A DNA stretch of 64,000 bases from Chloroflexi bacterium TSY (GCA_019217005.1 JAHBNG010000064.1:15454-79453); one strand, 5' to 3'; shown: positions 36,091 to 46,364, numbered from the stretch's first letter. The notes: a model not told the origin generated them from the letters alone. A program made the numbers and translations.

Positions 36091-37047
36091 ATGAATCGCT
36101 ACATCCTGCGCCGCCTCCTCCAACTGATCCCAACGGTGCTGATCATCACTATAGCAGTCTTTTGGATGCTCAAGCTGGCACCAGGTGACCCACTGGATCT
36201 GCTCTTGGCGGGCAATCCAGATATGTCGCCGGAGCAGGTCGCGCATATGAAAAAGCTCTATGGCTTTGACCGACCCATCTATGAACAGTATGGGCGTTGG
36301 CTGCTGCAGATCGCACAGGGCAACCTGGGATTTTCGCGCATCTACCATCGACCCATTACGTCCATTCTGCCGGACCGACTTTGGAACACGCTCCTGCTGA
36401 CTGGCTCCAGCCTGATCCTCAGTCTGCTGGTGGCGATTCCCGTGGGCATCTATACGGCACTCAGGCAATACTCTATTCTAGATTACCTTTTCTCTTTTCT
36501 GGCTTTTTTTGGGATTGCCATGCCCATCTTCTGGTTTGCCCTGATTCTGATTCTGATCTTTTCGCTGCGATTGGGGTGGCTGCCGCCGGGCGGTCATTAT
36601 TCGCTGGAACATGAGGTGGGCTTCCTGACCGTCATCCGCTATATGATCATGCCGGTGATCGTACTCAGCCTTTTCAGCATGGCAAGCTGGATGCGCTACA
36701 TGCGCTCGGGCATGTTGGAGGTGATCAATGAGGACTATGTGCGTACGGCGCGGGCCAAAGGGCTGGCCGAAAAGTGGGTAGCCGCGCGCCACGCGCTTAA
36801 AAATGCACTGATCCCGATGGTGACGCTGATTGCTCTGAGCATCCCCGGTCTAATCAGCGGTGCAGTGCTGACCGAGACCATCTTCTCGTGGCCCGGTATG
36901 GGGCGGCTGATCTACGACTCGCTCATCAACAATGACTTCAACATGGCCATGGCCGTCTTTCTGATCTTTGCACTGCTGGTGGCGCTCTTTAATTTAATCG
37001 CCGACCTGCTCTACGCGGTCATCGATCCCAGGGTGGTCTACGAGTGA
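36091..37047 (+). CDS. Oligopeptide-type ABC permease, DppB family
   Basis: 318 residues, intact. Starts MNRYILRRLLQLIPTVLIIT with LAPGDPLDLL after the first membrane segment; EAA loop VRTARAKGLAEKWVAARHAL; C-terminus AVIDPRVVYE. About 45% alike by eye to the gene at 5211. Overlaps the next gene by 4 bases, so both are translated together. Confidence 0.95.
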   Translation: MNRYILRRLLQLIPTVLIITIAVFWMLKLAPGDPLDLLLAGNPDMSPEQVAHMKKLYGFDRPIYEQYGRWLLQIAQGNLGFSRIYHRPITSILPDRLWNTLLLTGSSLILSLLVAIPVGIYTALRQYSILDYLFSFLAFFGIAMPIFWFALILILIFSLRLGWLPPGGHYSLEHEVGFLTVIRYMIMPVIVLSLFSMASWMRYMRSGMLEVINEDYVRTARAKGLAEKWVAARHALKNALIPMVTLIALSIPGLISGAVLTETIFSWPGMGRLIYDSLINNDFNMAMAVFLIFALLVALFNLIADLLYAVIDPRVVYE

Positions 37048-37952
37048 GCGTGCAGACAATCCCGCCGTCGCCTGTCTCATTGGACGTTGCGGATCAGCGC
37101 ACCCATCGCACTTATTGGCAGGATGTCTGGCTGCGGCTGCGACGTCACCGCATTGCGCTGGTTGCCCTCGCTGTCTTTGGGCTGATTATCCTATTCTCGT
37201 TGGTCGGTCCTCTTACTTCATCCGAATCCTTCTCCAAGACCAACCTACGCGACCGCTTGCTCGCCCCCTCCGCCGAGCACATCTTTGGCACAGACGAATT
37301 GGGGCGCGATATTGCGCTGCGCGTGATGATTGGTGGACAGGTCTCGCTGCTCGTCGGCTTTGCCGTTGCATTGATCAGTGTGCTCATCGGTGTTACAGCG
37401 GGGGCCATCTCGGGCTACTCTGGCGGCTTCATCGACAGCCTGCTCATGCGTTTTGCCGATATTATGCTGTCCATCCCCAGCTTGCCGTTGTTGCTGATCC
37501 TGTCCCGCTATGGCGGCGGCTCCGTGTTGAGCATCGTTCTCATCCTATCCGCCTTTAACTGGATGGGGCTGGCGCGCCTGGTCCGCGGCACCATCCTCTC
37601 GATTAAGCAGCGCGAATATGTGGAAGCCGCCCGCATGACTGGCGCACGCACTGGTCGCATTGTTCTACGTCATGTGCTGCCCGGTACGCTGGCTCCCGTC
37701 ATCGTCAATGCCACGTTGACCCTCGGTTTCGCCATTATCGCCGAGTCAAGTTTGAGCTATTTGGGATTGGGTGTACAGCCACCGACGCCGACGTGGGGGC
37801 AGATGCTGATTGGCGCGCAACAGTATATGGAGTCGGCACCCTGGCTGGCGTTGATCCCGGGGCTGTTTCTGTTTGTGACGCTGTTATGTATTAACTTTTT
37901 GGGGGATGGGCTGCGTGATGCGTTGGATCCGAGGATGACGATACAGCAGTAA
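37044..37952 (+). CDS. Oligopeptide-type ABC permease, DppC family
   Basis: 302 residues beginning GTG in a GTGAG overlap with the dppB-like stop. Membrane segment after LRRHRIALVALAVFGL, then HIFGTDELGRDIALRVMIGG, EAA loop EAARMTGARTGRIVLRHVLPG, ending DGLRDALDPRMT. Ends 23 bases before the convergent sugar-permease gene. No ATPase gene is attached. Confidence 0.95.
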   Translation: MSVQTIPPSPVSLDVADQRTHRTYWQDVWLRLRRHRIALVALAVFGLIILFSLVGPLTSSESFSKTNLRDRLLAPSAEHIFGTDELGRDIALRVMIGGQVSLLVGFAVALISVLIGVTAGAISGYSGGFIDSLLMRFADIMLSIPSLPLLLILSRYGGGSVLSIVLILSAFNWMGLARLVRGTILSIKQREYVEAARMTGARTGRIVLRHVLPGTLAPVIVNATLTLGFAIIAESSLSYLGLGVQPPTPTWGQMLIGAQQYMESAPWLALIPGLFLFVTLLCINFLGDGLRDALDPRMTIQQ

Positions 37953-37975
37953 GCAGCGGTCACTCGCTACATACT

Positions 37976-38932
37976 TTACCCCTTTACCGCCCCCAGCGTT
38001 AGCCCGCGAATAAAATAACGTTGGAAGAAAATGAAAATCAACAGGGTGGGCAATGAGCCAATGAGAGAAGCAGCAGCCTGTCCACCCCAGTCAACGCTAT
38101 ATTGACCAGTCAAATTGACAATACCAACCATGATCGTGCGACTGCTCGCCTGCTGTGTCAGGATAAACGGCCACAAAAAATCATTCCAAATCCACGTAAA
38201 CTGAAGGGTCGCCAAGACGGCAAGCGCGGGCAGAGTGAGTGGCAGCATAATGCGCCAGAAAATATGATATTCGTTGGCACCATCGAGCAAGGCTGCTTCA
38301 CGCAGTGCATTGGGCACGGTCTGGAAGAAATTACGCATGACGAGCGTACAGATGGGAATCCCGAAAGCGCTGTGAACAATGATGACTGACCAGAGCGTAT
38401 CGTACAGATGAATATCATTCATTAAGCGGAAGATCGGAATGAGCGCAATTTGAGGTGGCAGAAACATGCCCGCTACGATGAAGATAAAGAGCGCCATGTC
38501 CCCACGAAACGAATACTTGCCCAATGCATAACCCGCCAGTGTACCCAATGCAATCGAAAACGCAGATGCGGGAATGGTCAGCAGGACTGAGTTGCGTAGA
38601 TAGAGACCCAGATTGCCGATTTCGGGATTCATGACCGACAGGAAGTTCTCTAGACTTGGTTGTGGGGGCAGAGTCCAGTAGCCACCCTGAGCCACATCAG
38701 ATATCGACTTAAAGGATGTTACAACAACACCATAGATGGGCACCATAAAGAGAATGGCCAGGATTGTGAGAATCAGATAGAGCAGGCTACGCTTTATCAC
38801 TTGCGTCCACTTAGTTGGTTTGGCTGCTGGGTTTGGTTGCGTCTTTGGGGTCACGGCACTAAGATCTTCATATAGCGAAATCTGTTCAAATGAGTCAAGT
38901 TTTGTTGATAGTGGATAGTCACGCACCATCAA
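37976..38932 (-). CDS. Sugar ABC transporter permease, MalG type
   Basis: About 318 residues. Six membrane segments, EAA loop EAALLDGANEYHIFWRIMLPL and the ending RGLTLGAVKG. The N-terminal 50 residues are unusually long and hydrophilic, and the start region (TTG 38932, ATG 38929) sits inside a hairpin (38904-38947), so the true start may lie further in. Last gene of a minus-strand receptor-MalF-MalG operon with no ATPase; the MalK-type gene at 1548 could serve it. Confidence 0.9.
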   Translation of the reverse strand: MMVRDYPLSTKLDSFEQISLYEDLSAVTPKTQPNPAAKPTKWTQVIKRSLLYLILTILAILFMVPIYGVVVTSFKSISDVAQGGYWTLPPQPSLENFLSVMNPEIGNLGLYLRNSVLLTIPASAFSIALGTLAGYALGKYSFRGDMALFIFIVAGMFLPPQIALIPIFRLMNDIHLYDTLWSVIIVHSAFGIPICTLVMRNFFQTVPNALREAALLDGANEYHIFWRIMLPLTLPALAVLATLQFTWIWNDFLWPFILTQQASSRTIMVGIVNLTGQYSVDWGGQAAASLIGSLPTLLIFIFFQRYFIRGLTLGAVKG

Positions 38933-38947
38933 CTATCCACCGTCAAC
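38904..38947. repeat. Hairpin at the MalG-type gene start
   Basis: GTTGATAGTGGATAGT pairs with ACTATCCACCGTCAAC (two mismatches). Shares the TAGTGGATAG unit with the hairpin at 39947-39983, on the other side of the MalF-type gene. Confidence 0.6.
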
Positions 38948-38985
38948 CAACCGTCTACAACTTGTCGGTTAGAGGCATAGCTTCG

Positions 38986-39870
38986 TTAGTCATAAATCTC
39001 ATCCGCAGCAGCCGTCTGCCGAAAATAGAGGACAATCACAACCAGGGTCATGGTAAATAGAATCACCGCGATCGCGCTGCCGTACCCCATTTTGTACTTG
39101 CGGAATGATTCGCTGTACATAAAGACGGCCAGCGTGTCGGACTGGTTGAAGGGGCCGCCTTTGGTCGTGACCCAGATGATATCAAAGCTCTTGAGCGCGT
39201 TGATGGCCGTCAATGCCAGGACAACCACCGTGGCTGGGCGCAGCATGGGGATAATGACCTTGCGCAGCATTTGCCAGTAATTGGTCCCGTCTACCTGTGC
39301 TGCTTCAACCAACACAGTCGGCACCGAGGCCAACCCAGCCAGAAAGATGACCATGTTCAACCCGGTCTGTTGCCACGCCCAAGCAACAAAGATCGCCAAG
39401 AGTGCACTCTCTGGTTTTGCGAGCCACGCCATCGACCACGCCTCTAAGCCAATCCTGTTTAACACAATATTGACAATGCCCTGCTGCGGTTCATAAATCC
39501 AGGTCCAGATGATGCCAACAATGACGGGTGAAAGACAAATGGGGAGATAGAAGAAGGATTTATAGAGCGTGTTAACGCGGTAGGCTCCCTGCAAGGCCAG
39601 GGCGAAACTCAAGCCAGCGCAGGTGGGCACGATCATGGCCAGCGCTAGCCAAATTGCTGTGTTTCCAATCGCGTTTCGGAAGAGACGATCGCTCAACACC
39701 TTCTCAAAGTTCGCCAAACCGATGAAGTCATAATCCGCGCCAAAGCCAGACCAATCTGTAAAGGAATAGTAGAGCGAAGAGACGGTTGGTACGACCACAA
39801 AGGTCAGATAGACGGAAACTGGCAAAACGAGGAAGGTAGCTGGTACGATCCAAGAATGACGTCTGAGCAT
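38986..39870 (-). CDS. Sugar ABC transporter permease, MalF type
   Basis: 294 residues. First membrane segment after RHSWIVPATFLVLP, then YYSFTDWSGFG, the usual MalF/UgpA N-terminal block; EAA loop EAAQVDGTNYWQMLRKVIIPM. Pairs with the MalG-type protein encoded downstream. Confidence 0.93.
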   Translation of the reverse strand: MLRRHSWIVPATFLVLPVSVYLTFVVVPTVSSLYYSFTDWSGFGADYDFIGLANFEKVLSDRLFRNAIGNTAIWLALAMIVPTCAGLSFALALQGAYRVNTLYKSFFYLPICLSPVIVGIIWTWIYEPQQGIVNIVLNRIGLEAWSMAWLAKPESALLAIFVAWAWQQTGLNMVIFLAGLASVPTVLVEAAQVDGTNYWQMLRKVIIPMLRPATVVVLALTAINALKSFDIIWVTTKGGPFNQSDTLAVFMYSESFRKYKMGYGSAIAVILFTMTLVVIVLYFRQTAAADEIYD

Positions 39871-39946
39871 AAGGGTGGTTGAAAACTCTGATAAAGGACA
39901 GATGGCGGCAACTGGCTAACGAAGCATTGCCTTAAACTGGCGCGTC

Positions 39947-39983
39947 GTGGATAGTGGATAGTTTTGTACCATCCACTATCCAC
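39947..39983. repeat. Short perfect hairpin between receptor and permease genes
   Basis: GTGGATAGTGGAT (39947-39959) and ATCCACTATCCAC (39971-39983), an 11-base loop. Lies in the leader of the MalF-type gene, downstream of the receptor gene on the minus strand. Confidence 0.65.
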
Positions 39984-40073
39984 AAAACTTGCTCGGTTTG
40001 TCAGGAAGTTCGGTCACCAAATAATCACTGCCAACTACTGGACTGTCATGGAAATTATGAGAGATTAGAATTG

Positions 40074-40320
40074 AGCATTTGTCCCGTAGGGACGCCTGAG
40101 TTTAGAACCTATCCGAAAAGTGGTTGTGAGTCCAGCTAGCTTCTCGAGTAAGAATGCACCGTCACAGAACTTTTCGGATAAGCACTTAGACTCAAAAATG
40201 ATAATTTCTTCTAAATCAATTGTCCCTACGGGACACAATGACCTAGGCATGAAGCTCACATACTCTCTCACATCTTGGATGACAGTGCTTCACTGTACCC
40301 CATGTTGTGAGAGAGTAGAG
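40074..40320. repeat. Cluster of nested palindromes, including 71-bp repeat copy 1 (40110-40180)
   Basis: The 71-bp repeat starts TATCCGAAAAGT and ends ACTTTTCGGATA with an inner GCTTCTCGAG palindrome; the second copy is at 54162-54232. It is enclosed by a TTTGTCCCGTAGGGAC / GTCCCTACGGGACACAA pair (about 40079-40096 and 40222-40238). A third hairpin, ACTCTCTCACA / TGTGAGAGAGT, follows at 40262-40315. All this fills the gap between the receptor and MalF-type genes. Confidence 0.65.
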
Positions 40321-40467
40321 ACGGCCAAATTGTAGGTCACATTTGCAATGTGACAAGTATCGTAAACCAGTCGGATCCAAGCATCTTGACTGGCAACTTG
40401 GACAATTGTCCGATTTGAAATCGGAACTACAGCTAAATTCTCAGAACACTACGCACAGTTTGCAATC

Positions 40468-41796
40468 TTACTCGAGTTCGGCAAAGGCAGCGGAGGCGTC
40501 TTCCTGAACTCGTTCCAGCATTGCCATGAAGTCATCTGGATCGTTCATGAACTCAGAAAATGCGTTTAACCCGACTTCGGCCACTGGCGGAGGGGTTGCC
40601 AGATCATAGTTGAAGGCAAAGACGGCGTCATTGGCAATTTCGCCAGCAATGGCCGCCGTGACCACATCATATTGACTCGTGTCAGCCTGCAAGCTGGGAG
40701 CCAGATTTCCTGCACCCAAGGCAAAACTGAGCTGAACGTCTGGATCCGTTAGATAGGTCACAAACGCTTTGGCCGCCTCTGGATTTGCCGCGTCGCGCGG
40801 AACCACAAAACCGTCAATGGGGCCAAGGGAGGCGTGTGGCACATCCTCGTCAATAATGGGAAAGGCGAAATAATCATAATCTTCCCCGGGAACTTTTTCC
40901 AGTCCATCTTTCAGGTGGCCGCTGATCCAAGTACCCATCAGGGTCATCCCCGCTTCACCATTGCCGACAAAGTTGGCGGCATCGTCCCAATTGTAGGCAT
41001 TTGCGTCGGGATAGAAATATCCTGCATCGACCAGTTCCTTCCAGAGACCAAACGCACGCACAACCTCGTCATCGGTATAGGATGCTTCGCCATTCATCAA
41101 CTTTGTGCGGTATTCATTGCCCGCTGTGCGCAACAGGATCATGTCAAACCAGAATTGTCCCGGCCAGCGGTCAATTGAGCCGAGAGCAAAAGCGGGAATG
41201 TCTGTGGCCTTAAAGGCTTCGGCAACCGCAACCAATTCATCCCATGTTTGGGGGACTTCCGCCCCAACCTGCTCAAAGAGCGCCTTATTGTAGAAGAAAC
41301 CTACCCAGTGGAGCGTTAGGGGAACAAGATATTTTTCGCCATCATAGGTGGCTGCATTCTCAACCACCGCGGGCGGGAACATCTCATCCATGTTGTTGGC
41401 TTCCCAGATATCATCAATCGGTTGGAGCCGGTCCCCATCCACGACGAACTGTACACGCGCGCCAGCCCAATATGAGAAGACATCGGGTGGGTTGCCGCCA
41501 GCTAACTGTGCCAGAATCTGGGTCTTCATCTCTTCGTGATCGACCGGGCTTTCCACGCGGTTGACGTTGGGATACATTGCAATGAAGTCGTCAACAATTT
41601 GCTCGATGTATTCGCCGCCAAATCCACCAAAGTAATGTTCAACAACAAAATCGCCCGCGGGACCATCTGATTCTTGGGCAGCAGCCGGGACATCGTCACC
41701 ACTTGTGGCAGCTTGTTGAGCAGGGACGCAGGCATTCGCAAGCGCCAGAATTAGCACAAGCACCAGACCAATCGCCAAACGTTTCGTATACGACAT
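40468..41796 (-). CDS. Sugar ABC transporter solute-binding lipoprotein (family 1)
   Basis: 442 residues from ATG 41796 after AAGGAGGAGAT; the longer frame to 41829 lacks a ribosome site. Lipobox LANAC, an Ala/Gln-rich linker, then the family-1 fold: FIAMYPNVNRVES, GNPPDVFSYW, VPLTLHWVGFFYNKALFEQVG, GEAGMTLMGTW. First gene of the operon and expected to be the most expressed; the palindrome cluster after it could lower downstream expression. Confidence 0.93.
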   Translation of the reverse strand: MSYTKRLAIGLVLVLILALANACVPAQQAATSGDDVPAAAQESDGPAGDFVVEHYFGGFGGEYIEQIVDDFIAMYPNVNRVESPVDHEEMKTQILAQLAGGNPPDVFSYWAGARVQFVVDGDRLQPIDDIWEANNMDEMFPPAVVENAATYDGEKYLVPLTLHWVGFFYNKALFEQVGAEVPQTWDELVAVAEAFKATDIPAFALGSIDRWPGQFWFDMILLRTAGNEYRTKLMNGEASYTDDEVVRAFGLWKELVDAGYFYPDANAYNWDDAANFVGNGEAGMTLMGTWISGHLKDGLEKVPGEDYDYFAFPIIDEDVPHASLGPIDGFVVPRDAANPEAAKAFVTYLTDPDVQLSFALGAGNLAPSLQADTSQYDVVTAAIAGEIANDAVFAFNYDLATPPPVAEVGLNAFSEFMNDPDDFMAMLERVQEDASAAFAELE

Positions 41797-41861
41797 TTTA
41801 TCTCCTCCTTGTGTTCTATGGTATACCACAAATCGCGTAAGGCCAATCCAAATTTTAAACG

Positions 41862-41930
41862 ATCCACAGATTGACAGGATTGACTAGATTTTCCCTCTAC
41901 TAATCCTGTTCATCCTGTCAATCTGTGGAT
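41862..41930. repeat. 19-bp perfect inverted repeat between divergent genes
   Basis: ATCCACAGATTGACAGGAT (41862-41880) and its exact complement (41912-41930). The GGCCAATCCAAA flank also occurs at 7077, where the repeat has decayed. Confidence 0.7.
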
Positions 41931-42142
41931 TATTCTTTTTTTGGAACAGCCTAACAGTCACTTGACCCCGCAGACAAAAAGCGAATGGACAAGCAATTTG
42001 GGATACCGACTCTCGTTGTTTGGGGTGAAATGGATGAAATTGAGCGTATGTCATATTATCAAGCTCTCTCATTGTTGCGTATAATACCTTACAATTGCGT
42101 ATTTCCCCGAATCCCAAACTACGGCACGTCGACAAAACAATC

Positions 42143-43207
42143 ATGGATAAACTCAATGTTGGCATCATCGGTACCGGACGTATTTCGGATCTGCACGTGT
42201 TGGAATATCTGGGCAATGAGCGCTCAGAAATCGTCGCTGTCTGCGACAACAATCCGGAACTGGCCAAAGAACGTGGGCAGAAATGGGGCGTCTCGCAAGA
42301 GCGCATCTTCTCCAATTATCACGATCTGTTGGCCTTGCCAGACGTCAACCTCGTCGAGATTCTGCTCCCCCATCACCTGCATTATCAAGCCACCCTTGAC
42401 GCTGTAGCGGCTGGCAAACATGCCTCTGTCCAGAAACCGATGGCATTCACAGTAGCAGAAACTGATGCCATGGTCGCCGCGGCACATGAAGCCCGCGTCA
42501 CCCTGAAAGTCTTTGAAAACTTCATCTTCTATCCACCCGTGCAGCGCGCCAAGGCCCTGATCGAGCAGGGCGAAATTGGCGACCCGCTCTCCATACGCAT
42601 CAAGAGCAATTCAGGCATCAGCCCAACCATGTGGGAGATACCAGCATCAGCTCAAGCCTGGCGCTTCAATCCAGCAGAGTGTGGTGGCGGCCCGCTGGTC
42701 TTTGATGATGGACATCATAAGTTTGCATTGGCCTGGCATTTCATGGGCATGGCCGAAGAAGTTCATGCCTGGATTGGTGAAACCGAGATTGCACCCAGCG
42801 AAGTACTCGACGCGCCAGCGATTGTGTCCTGGAGATTCCCCAACCATCGCGTTGGTTCATTGGAAGTCGTCCATTCACCCGAACTGCTGCTAGAGACCCA
42901 ACACTACGCGCAGGATGATCGCGTTGAGATCACGGGCACCAAAGGCGTCATCTGGGTCACGCGTGGACATGGCAAAATGATGGATGTCCCGCCCGTGGTT
43001 TTGTACCGAGATGGAGAGACGCAAACCTTCGCCGATATGCCGGTGGGGTGGGAGTATAGCTTTATCAACTCAACTCGTCACGGGATTGATGCTTTCCTGA
43101 ATGGCACGTCACCGATCCTTACGGGCGAGGAAGGGCGCGACGTCTTGCGCTTTACGCTGGCCGCGCAAGAATCGGCGCGTATTGGTGAGCCTGTCAGGTT
43201 GAGTTGA
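42143..43207 (+). CDS. Gfo/Idh/MocA-family NAD(P)-dependent oxidoreductase
   Basis: 354 residues from ATG 42143. Rossmann motif VGIIGTGRIS at the start and the family lysine in HASVQKPMAFT (EKP in most members, here QKP). The C-terminal substrate domain has HHKFALAWHFMG with conserved histidine. Members oxidise or reduce sugars and inositols. Divergent from the sugar ABC operon at 38-41.8 kb, which suggests it acts on the imported sugar. A TATAAT at about 42079-42084 could be its promoter. Confidence 0.9.
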   Translation: MDKLNVGIIGTGRISDLHVLEYLGNERSEIVAVCDNNPELAKERGQKWGVSQERIFSNYHDLLALPDVNLVEILLPHHLHYQATLDAVAAGKHASVQKPMAFTVAETDAMVAAAHEARVTLKVFENFIFYPPVQRAKALIEQGEIGDPLSIRIKSNSGISPTMWEIPASAQAWRFNPAECGGGPLVFDDGHHKFALAWHFMGMAEEVHAWIGETEIAPSEVLDAPAIVSWRFPNHRVGSLEVVHSPELLLETQHYAQDDRVEITGTKGVIWVTRGHGKMMDVPPVVLYRDGETQTFADMPVGWEYSFINSTRHGIDAFLNGTSPILTGEEGRDVLRFTLAAQESARIGEPVRLS

Positions 43208-43326
43208 AGGGTTTACCTGCTTTCCATTTGCGAACAAGCTGGACTGGTTTCAACTGATATGGGAGTTCGGTCTGCTTCTATCGCCGTTTTCTGCTCATGT
43301 AGCCGTTATTCCAACCCAAACCCATC

Positions 43327-46050
43327 ATGAAACAAAACATCATCACCACCAACATCGCCGTTTCATATACCCAATGTCCGCGCAAAGCTTTTCTCCTTCT
43401 TTCCGGCGTCAAAAGCGGACCACCCCACGAATATGTTCAGATTCTCGAGTCGAAAAAGCACGCAAGCCAGACGCAATATCTGGAAAAGCTGGCCCAGGAG
43501 AAACCCGACGTAGTCGCCTACCAGACCAACGACTTGAAGAGCAAACATCGGTTTCTCACCAATGCCTCGCTCATGACCGGCATGTTCAAGGCCGAGTGCG
43601 GTCTATTAACTAGGGTGGCGAGCCATTCAGCATTGGGCCATTACAGCTATGAACCAACCATCTTTATTGGTACCCACAAAGTCAGCAAAGAACAGAAGCT
43701 GACCCTCTTCTTCACAGCGCGCGTATTAGAAGAGCTTCAAACGAAACCACCCGCTACTGGATATATCATCGACGTGAGTGGCAAGTCTCACAAAGTAAAG
43801 TTGGAAGAGAGTGCTCAGAGTTTGCTCCATGTTTTGGATCCTCTGCAGGAGTGGCTGGCGGAGGATGCGCCAGAAGAACCACCCGTAATTCTGAACAAGC
43901 ACTGCCCAATCTGCCAGTTTCGCGCGGCATGTCGAGCCAAAGCCGAGCAGGAGAACAATCTCAGTCTACTGGACAGGGTGACGCGCAAAATCATCCGCAA
44001 GTATGAGCGGAAGGGAATTTTTACTGTTACCCAGTTGTCCTACACATTCAAGCCGCGCAAGCGCAAGAAGCATGCCAAGAATCCACCACCCGTTACCCAT
44101 AAGTTAGAGTTGCAGGCGCTGGCTATTCGCGAAAAGAAGATCTATTTACAGGAATTGCCCGAAATTACCCAACACCCGACGAAACTTTTCCTGGATATCG
44201 AAGGCATCCCTGACCAGAATGCTTACTATCTAATTGGCCTGCTGGTCTGCGAGGATGAGTCAAGCACACATCACTCGTTTTGGGCCGATACGCTGGCGGA
44301 TGAGGCACGGATCTGGCAGCAGTTTGTGGATAAAGCTAACGAGTATTCAGACGCTCCGCTCTATCACTATGGCAACTATGAGGCCAAGGCAATTAAGAAG
44401 CTGGCGAAGCGTTACGAGACGGATGAAGAACAGTTACTCAAGAGGCTGGTCAACGTCAATGGCTATATTTATGGCAAGGTCTACTTTCCCGTCTACTCGA
44501 ATCGGTTGAAGGAGATTGGGGAGTTTATTGGAGCGGCGTGGTCGGCACTTGATGCCTCTGGTCTACAATCGTTAGTCTGGTGGCATCAGTGGGAGAGAAT
44601 CCGTAATATTGAATCCAAGGACTTACTTCTAACCTACAATCACGAGGATTGCTTGGCACTGAAGTTGTTGGTCGATGAGTTATCGAAGATGACATTCTCC
44701 GCAGAAATACTGTCTGAGGTCGACCTTTCCATTCAGCCCAATTGGCGTGCTACGGAAGTTGGTGAGGTTGTTCATAGCCAATTTGACGAAATACTCAAAT
44801 TTGCTCATTCCAATTACGATAAAAAGAAAATCCGCTTTAGACAGAACCAGGAACATAAGGTCCAACAGAAAGTTCGCCAAAGACATAAACAAAGGCCACG
44901 CCCTACAAAAGTAATCCAAGTGCCGCAAAGTGAATTTTGCCCTAGATGTAAAACTGCACCACTCCTACCGGAAAAAAGGATATGTAAGAGGTTAATTGTT
45001 GACCTCATTTTGACAAAAAACGGAATCAGAAAGACTGTTACTGAGTATGTGGGAATCAAAACACGTTGCTCTAGATGTGAGAGTTGGCATATTCCGCTAG
45101 GCATCAGTAAATATAAACCTGCGCAATTGTATGGACATGGGGTCAAAGCTTGGATTGTCTACCATCGAATAGCTTTGTGTATTCCATATGAGCGGATTTC
45201 TGAAGCGATAGAGGAACAGTTTAATGAGGAAGTAGGTGCGACCGCTATTCGAGTCCTCACAAGGAGCTTGCGTCACTATTATGCAGAGACTGAGGAAATC
45301 ATAACTCGGCAATTGTTGAAAAGTCCCTTTATTCATGTTGATGAGACACCAATCAGTATTCGGGGTGTTAATCAGTATGTGTGGGTATTCACAGATGGAA
45401 AATATGTGGTATTTAAATTGACAGCAACCAGAGAGCCGACGATTGTGTATGATCTTTTGGGTGAATATAATGGCATTCTGATTTCAGATTTTTATCCTGG
45501 TTATGATTCCGTACAGTACCGGCAGCAAAAATGTTGGGTTCATCTAATCCGAGAAATTAATGATGATCTTTGGTCGGCTCCCTTTGACGCTGAATTCGAA
45601 AAATTCGTTATAGAAGTAAGAAATCTAATCATCCCGATAATGGAAGCTGTGCAAAAGCATGGCCTAAAACGTCGAAACCTAAATAAATTCCAAAAGCCAG
45701 TTGATGAGTTTTATAAAAGGACGATTACTGATAGAAGTTATAGATCCGAATTACCCGTTAAATATCAAAATCGCTTTCTACGGCATCGTGATAGTTTATT
45801 CACTTTTCTTAAATGCGATGGGATACCTTGGCACAATAATACAGCCGAAACAGGTATTAGACATTTTGTTATCCAACAAAAAATATCAGGCACTTTTTTT
45901 GAGTTAGGTGCTCGTGATTATTTATTGCTACTCGGTATCCGTCAAACCTGCCGCTTCCAAAACAAATCTTTCTTCAAGTTCCTCTTCTCTGGCGAAACAG
46001 ACCTCGACGAGTTCCAAAAGTCGAAGCGCTCTCGTAAATCGATTTCATGA
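43327..46050 (+). CDS. Fusion protein A: RecB/Cas4-like nuclease + RNase H-fold exonuclease + IS66-type transposase
   Basis: 907 residues in one uninterrupted frame. Residues 1 to about 260 resemble the TM0106-type RecB-like nucleases, with four cysteines placed as for a Cas4/AddB-type iron-sulfur cluster (C17 in YTQCPRK; C193, C196, C202 in CPICQFRAAC). Residues about 283-455 are a YprB/DnaQ-like RNase H fold (FLDIEG with D290/E292, YGNYEAKAI, YNHEDC with D441). After a basic linker comes a zinc ribbon (C538, C541, C581, C584) and an IS66-type DDE domain (HVDET D672, ISDFY D721, NNTAE E841), ending QTCRFQ.KSFFKFL. All key residues are present. Base composition becomes more A+T-rich from about 44.6 kb. 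No terminal repeats found. Confidence 0.85.
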   Translation: MKQNIITTNIAVSYTQCPRKAFLLLSGVKSGPPHEYVQILESKKHASQTQYLEKLAQEKPDVVAYQTNDLKSKHRFLTNASLMTGMFKAECGLLTRVASHSALGHYSYEPTIFIGTHKVSKEQKLTLFFTARVLEELQTKPPATGYIIDVSGKSHKVKLEESAQSLLHVLDPLQEWLAEDAPEEPPVILNKHCPICQFRAACRAKAEQENNLSLLDRVTRKIIRKYERKGIFTVTQLSYTFKPRKRKKHAKNPPPVTHKLELQALAIREKKIYLQELPEITQHPTKLFLDIEGIPDQNAYYLIGLLVCEDESSTHHSFWADTLADEARIWQQFVDKANEYSDAPLYHYGNYEAKAIKKLAKRYETDEEQLLKRLVNVNGYIYGKVYFPVYSNRLKEIGEFIGAAWSALDASGLQSLVWWHQWERIRNIESKDLLLTYNHEDCLALKLLVDELSKMTFSAEILSEVDLSIQPNWRATEVGEVVHSQFDEILKFAHSNYDKKKIRFRQNQEHKVQQKVRQRHKQRPRPTKVIQVPQSEFCPRCKTAPLLPEKRICKRLIVDLILTKNGIRKTVTEYVGIKTRCSRCESWHIPLGISKYKPAQLYGHGVKAWIVYHRIALCIPYERISEAIEEQFNEEVGATAIRVLTRSLRHYYAETEEIITRQLLKSPFIHVDETPISIRGVNQYVWVFTDGKYVVFKLTATREPTIVYDLLGEYNGILISDFYPGYDSVQYRQQKCWVHLIREINDDLWSAPFDAEFEKFVIEVRNLIIPIMEAVQKHGLKRRNLNKFQKPVDEFYKRTITDRSYRSELPVKYQNRFLRHRDSLFTFLKCDGIPWHNNTAETGIRHFVIQQKISGTFFELGARDYLLLLGIRQTCRFQNKSFFKFLFSGETDLDEFQKSKRSRKSIS

Positions 46051-46364
46051 ACCACAGTTACCCGCCCAAATGGATCGTGAAGCATTTTTCAGAAAGCGGT
46101 GCTACGAGGATAGTTTGATATAATAGATTGCAGCCAAATGTCTTGGCAAAATAATATTGTAAAATTGTTTTTTATGCGTAAGAAATAGCCGCTTGTTTCT
46201 GCGTATTTTATCGAATACAATGTGTTTACGTGACCATGTTTATCGACATCCAAGATAGGCCCAAAGAGAATCAGTAGGCCGCAACGAAGCTGGAATTAAG
46301 AGAATTGACTCCAGACTACATGACTGTGGACTTCTGAGAATAGCTTCAGTAGGGAGAAAATGAT
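46051..46364. other. Spacer downstream of fusion A
   Basis: No gene recognised. CACAGTTACCCGCCC and TTTTTCAGAAAGCGGTGCT (46057-46107) recur in altered form at about 51955-52010 downstream of the transposase remnant, so the fusion-gene repeat unit extends about 60 bases past its stop codon. The rest should hold the promoter of the AhpD-like operon. Confidence 0.4.

Noticed and set aside
40468..43207. Complete sugar-use operon including its own ATPase.
   Set aside because: I looked on both strands for Walker A and LSGGQ motifs here and found none; the only MalK-type gene is at 1548.
43327..46050. Fusion A as an artefact of a lost stop codon between two genes.
   Set aside because: A second, diverged copy has the same join and a related linker, so the fusion predates their split.
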